A stretch of DNA of 6,461 nt from JBOGHU01 sp050742255 (GTDB taxonomy: Bacteria > Actinomycetota > Acidimicrobiia > Acidimicrobiales > CADCSY01): contig JBOGHU010000041.1 in the NCBI GenBank assembly GCA_050742255.1, positions 1-6,461 on the forward strand, in the 5' to 3' direction. The first letter of the stretch is position 1. Each line of letters begins with the position of its first letter. Below the pieces are notes generated by a model. It did no database searches and was not told the origin of the DNA. It was given only the letters and a program-made list of their open reading frames with translations. Shown here piece by piece: positions 6,076 to 6,461 of this stretch. A program made the translations under genes and the position numbers.

Positions 6076-6461
6076 ATGTCCGACCCCGCACGACGGGTGC
6101 CGAGGGGCGACCCCTCGACGCCCGAGCCCGCACCTGCTGAGCCGTCGTCGCGATCGGACGGGGAGCGTCCGGCCGGCATGGCCGAGCCTGTCCCCGGTGC
6201 CGGCGCCACGCCGCCCCCCGGCACGCCCGCCCCCGACCGGCCCCCCAGGCGTGGTCGCCGCGGCTCCCGGGGCGGCCGGAACCGGAGCCGGTCGGGGCCG
6301 CCCGCGGGCCCGCCCACGGAGGGGGACGGAACGCCACCGGAGCTCCCCGACCGCCTCTCGGAGGGCACGCCCTCCCCCGAGGCGGCCGAGCGGGCCCTGG
6401 TCCGCCGCAAGCCCCAGATCGGAGACACCCGGCCCGCCCCTCGCGCCCGCCGGCGACGGGG
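6076..6461 (+). CDS. rne: Probable RNase E/G, N-terminal fragment (3' truncated)
   Basis: The frame is open for 128 codons to the window edge, so only the N-terminus is visible. It is a disordered, Pro/Gly/Arg/Glu-rich region: an acidic-proline stretch (12-54), a basic RGG-like patch RRGRRGSRGGRNRSRSG (58-74), a second acidic-proline stretch (82-105), then RKPQIGDTRPAPRARRRR (111-128). Such basic RG-rich extensions precede the S1 and catalytic domains in actinobacterial RNase E/G proteins, where they are expected to bind RNA or partners. The catalytic domain itself lies outside the window, so the identity rests on the composition, the ELPDR and IGDTRPAP segments as I remember them from the family, and the position: rne commonly follows the mre-rodA-radical SAM cluster and precedes rplU-rpmA-obg. 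It could be another Arg/Pro-rich protein. The ribosome binding site AGAAGGGA supports the start. Confidence 0.6.
   Translation, partial: MSDPARRVPRGDPSTPEPAPAEPSSRSDGERPAGMAEPVPGAGATPPPGTPAPDRPPRRGRRGSRGGRNRSRSGPPAGPPTEGDGTPPELPDRLSEGTPSPEAAERALVRRKPQIGDTRPAPRARRRR

Noticed and set aside
5787..6140. 117-codon open frame in the rodA-rne spacer as a real gene
   Set aside because: It starts without a ribosome binding site and overlaps the well-marked start of the next gene out of frame. Its composition is Arg/Pro filler apart from the radical SAM-like stretch, which is better read as remnant.

Overview
This high-GC window carries an intact rod-shape (elongasome) operon, mreB-mreC-mreD-pbp2(mrdA)-rodA, all on the + strand. 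It is followed by a decayed gene remnant and the first 128 codons of what is probably an RNase E/G gene that runs off the right edge. Very high G+C, strong third-position G/C bias, GTG starts and the gene order suggest an actinobacterium. The style of the proteins is most like the Acidimicrobiia/Streptomyces side of the phylum; this placement is inferred, since no marker gene is present.

Layout. Positions 1-149 are a GC-rich leader with a 15-bp tandem repeat and a plausible promoter. mreB (150-1187), mreC (1206-2039) and mreD (2062-2565) follow with short gaps. PBP2 (2603-4498) lies 37 nt after mreD, and a 13-codon minicistron fits exactly into that gap. rodA (4498-5655) overlaps the PBP2 stop by one base. 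MreB is the actin-like scaffold, MreC and MreD link it to the periplasmic machinery, RodA is the SEDS glycan polymerase and PBP2 is its cognate transpeptidase. Together they would make lateral cell wall.

The most interesting part is 5656-6075. A possible promoter and an ATG at 5720 begin a peptide that, after restoring one missing C, reads like the N-terminus of the TIGR03960 B12-binding radical SAM family, the gene normally found between rodA and rne in many actinobacteria. About 30 codons later another frame resembles the cysteine-rich C-terminus of the same family, with its cysteines lost. I infer that most of the gene, and apparently the DUF2344/TIGR03936 gene that usually follows it, has been deleted, leaving a scar. 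A two-tier hairpin (6005-6031) lies just upstream of the ribosome binding site of the putative rne gene and could be a 5'-UTR element. No mobile element, CRISPR array, RNA gene or convincing intrinsic terminator was seen.
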